This document shows positions 63,604-64,000 of a stretch of 64,000 nucleotides of DNA, piece after piece. Both the position numbers and the translations under genes were made by a program. This DNA comes from Flavobacterium algicola (GTDB taxonomy: Bacteria; Bacteroidota; Bacteroidia; Flavobacteriales; Flavobacteriaceae), in assembly GCF_022399565.1 (NCBI RefSeq), contig NZ_JAJTUT010000002.1, positions 310,001 to 374,000 of the forward strand, written 5' to 3'. Within the stretch, counting starts at the first letter, position 1, and each line of letters begins with the position of its first letter. The notes beneath the pieces are model-generated. The model was not told the origin of the DNA. It did no database searches and saw only the letters and a program-made list of their open reading frames with translations.

Positions 63604-64000
63604 TTAATTCGACGCTACCGCTAATAAAATAGCAACGTAGTGACAAATGGCAGCTGCGAGCACAAAGAAATGCCAGACCGCATGATTGTAGGGGTATTTC
63701 TTCCATAAGTAAAAAATCACACCCATAAGGTAAAGGGCACAGCCAATAAGAATCATAGCGAGAATGTTAGAGGGTATACTTTCGAAAAAAGTACGTCCGC
63801 CAACAATCATGATTAAACCCATGGCAATATAAATTAGGGTCGAAAAAATCTTCCATTTCCCTATAAAAAAGATCTTATACATTATTCCTAATGCTGTAAG
63901 GCCCCACAAAATTGATAGTAGTGTAATACCAAAAGAATTGAGCAGATACATTAGCAAAAACGGCGTGTACGTACCCGCTATCATGAAATAAATACTGATA
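63604..64000 (-). CDS. Hemolysin III family membrane protein, N-terminus outside window
   Basis: The frame stays open to the window edge, and the residues before the internal ATG read ISIYF, giving SIYFMIAGTYTPFLL, the hallmark start of the second helix in hemolysin III/YqfA proteins. Then come further transmembrane helices and the family end YNHAVWHFFVLAAAICHYVA with its conserved His residues. About 132 of some 210 residues are present. It is related to the PAQR receptor family; hemolytic activity should not be assumed. Confidence 0.88.
   Translation of the reverse strand, partial: ISIYFMIAGTYTPFLLMYLLNSFGITLLSILWGLTALGIMYKIFFIGKWKIFSTLIYIAMGLIMIVGGRTFFESIPSNILAMILIGCALYLMGVIFYLWKKYPYNHAVWHFFVLAAAICHYVAILLAVASN

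Noticed and set aside
1..64000. CRISPR arrays, rRNA, tRNA, IS elements, prophage
   Set aside because: No regularly spaced repeats, tRNA cloverleaf, rRNA core, transposase or phage structural gene was recognised by eye on either strand.

Overview
The window looks like chromosomal DNA of a Flavobacteriaceae bacterium, most likely Flavobacterium or a close relative. The DNA is AT-rich with long AT-rich gaps. Several promoters match the Bacteroidetes -7 box TAnnTTTG. Typical genes are a single-chain PurL, 2TM-domain proteins with a LytS/LytTR pair, a DUF4331/TonB-receptor locus, a three-domain acyl-CoA dehydrogenase and many small lipoproteins. No rRNA, tRNA, CRISPR array, transposase or phage gene was seen. 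The assignment rests on reading only; no database was searched.

Layout. 1-1675: partial ClC channel, then a maa-type acetyltransferase plus glyoxalase-like pair. 1977-5457: probable signalling operon (TPR-like exported protein, LytS-type kinase fused to a 2TM domain, two free 2TM proteins, LytTR regulator), followed by a gene-free 1.6 kb. 7117-12284: CDP-alcohol phosphatidyltransferase, heme A synthase, CCA-adding enzyme, TsaC, outer-membrane phospholipase A. 12643-14253: PL7-type polysaccharide lyase lipoprotein and Cu,Zn-SOD. 14425-22704: fatty-acid degradation block (MarR regulator, FadN-type multifunctional enzyme, thiolase, acyl-CoA dehydrogenase, acyl-CoA ligase). 22786-32676: small exported proteins, esterases, adenosine deaminase, a large MORN-type repeat protein, RhlE-type helicase. 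32841-39779: hybrid sensor kinase and purL. 40179-45075: DUF4331 / TPR / TonB-receptor operon. 45603-50038: corA, pta, ackA. 50169-54714: VanX-like dipeptidase, esterase, very acidic repeat protein, nucleosidase, membrane protein. 54896-63239: type I restriction-modification island with extra genes. 63604-64000: partial hemolysin III family protein.

The most unusual region is the restriction island, read on the minus strand as hsdM - repeat - hsdS - exported beta-barrel-like protein - candidate PD-(D/E)XK protein - hsdR. A 57-bp relic of the first codons of hsdR, with its ATG changed to AAG, lies just upstream of the candidate nuclease gene. That gene is therefore bracketed by direct repeats of the hsdR 5' end, a visible trace of insertion into the operon. 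A structured dispersed repeat (conserved blocks around variable hairpins) occurs three times: upstream of maa, upstream of corA, and between hsdM and hsdS. A different short dispersed repeat lies in frame inside purL and is translated as FDSAQDN. Other points of interest are the triplicated 2TM module and a DUF4331 protein apparently split over two genes.
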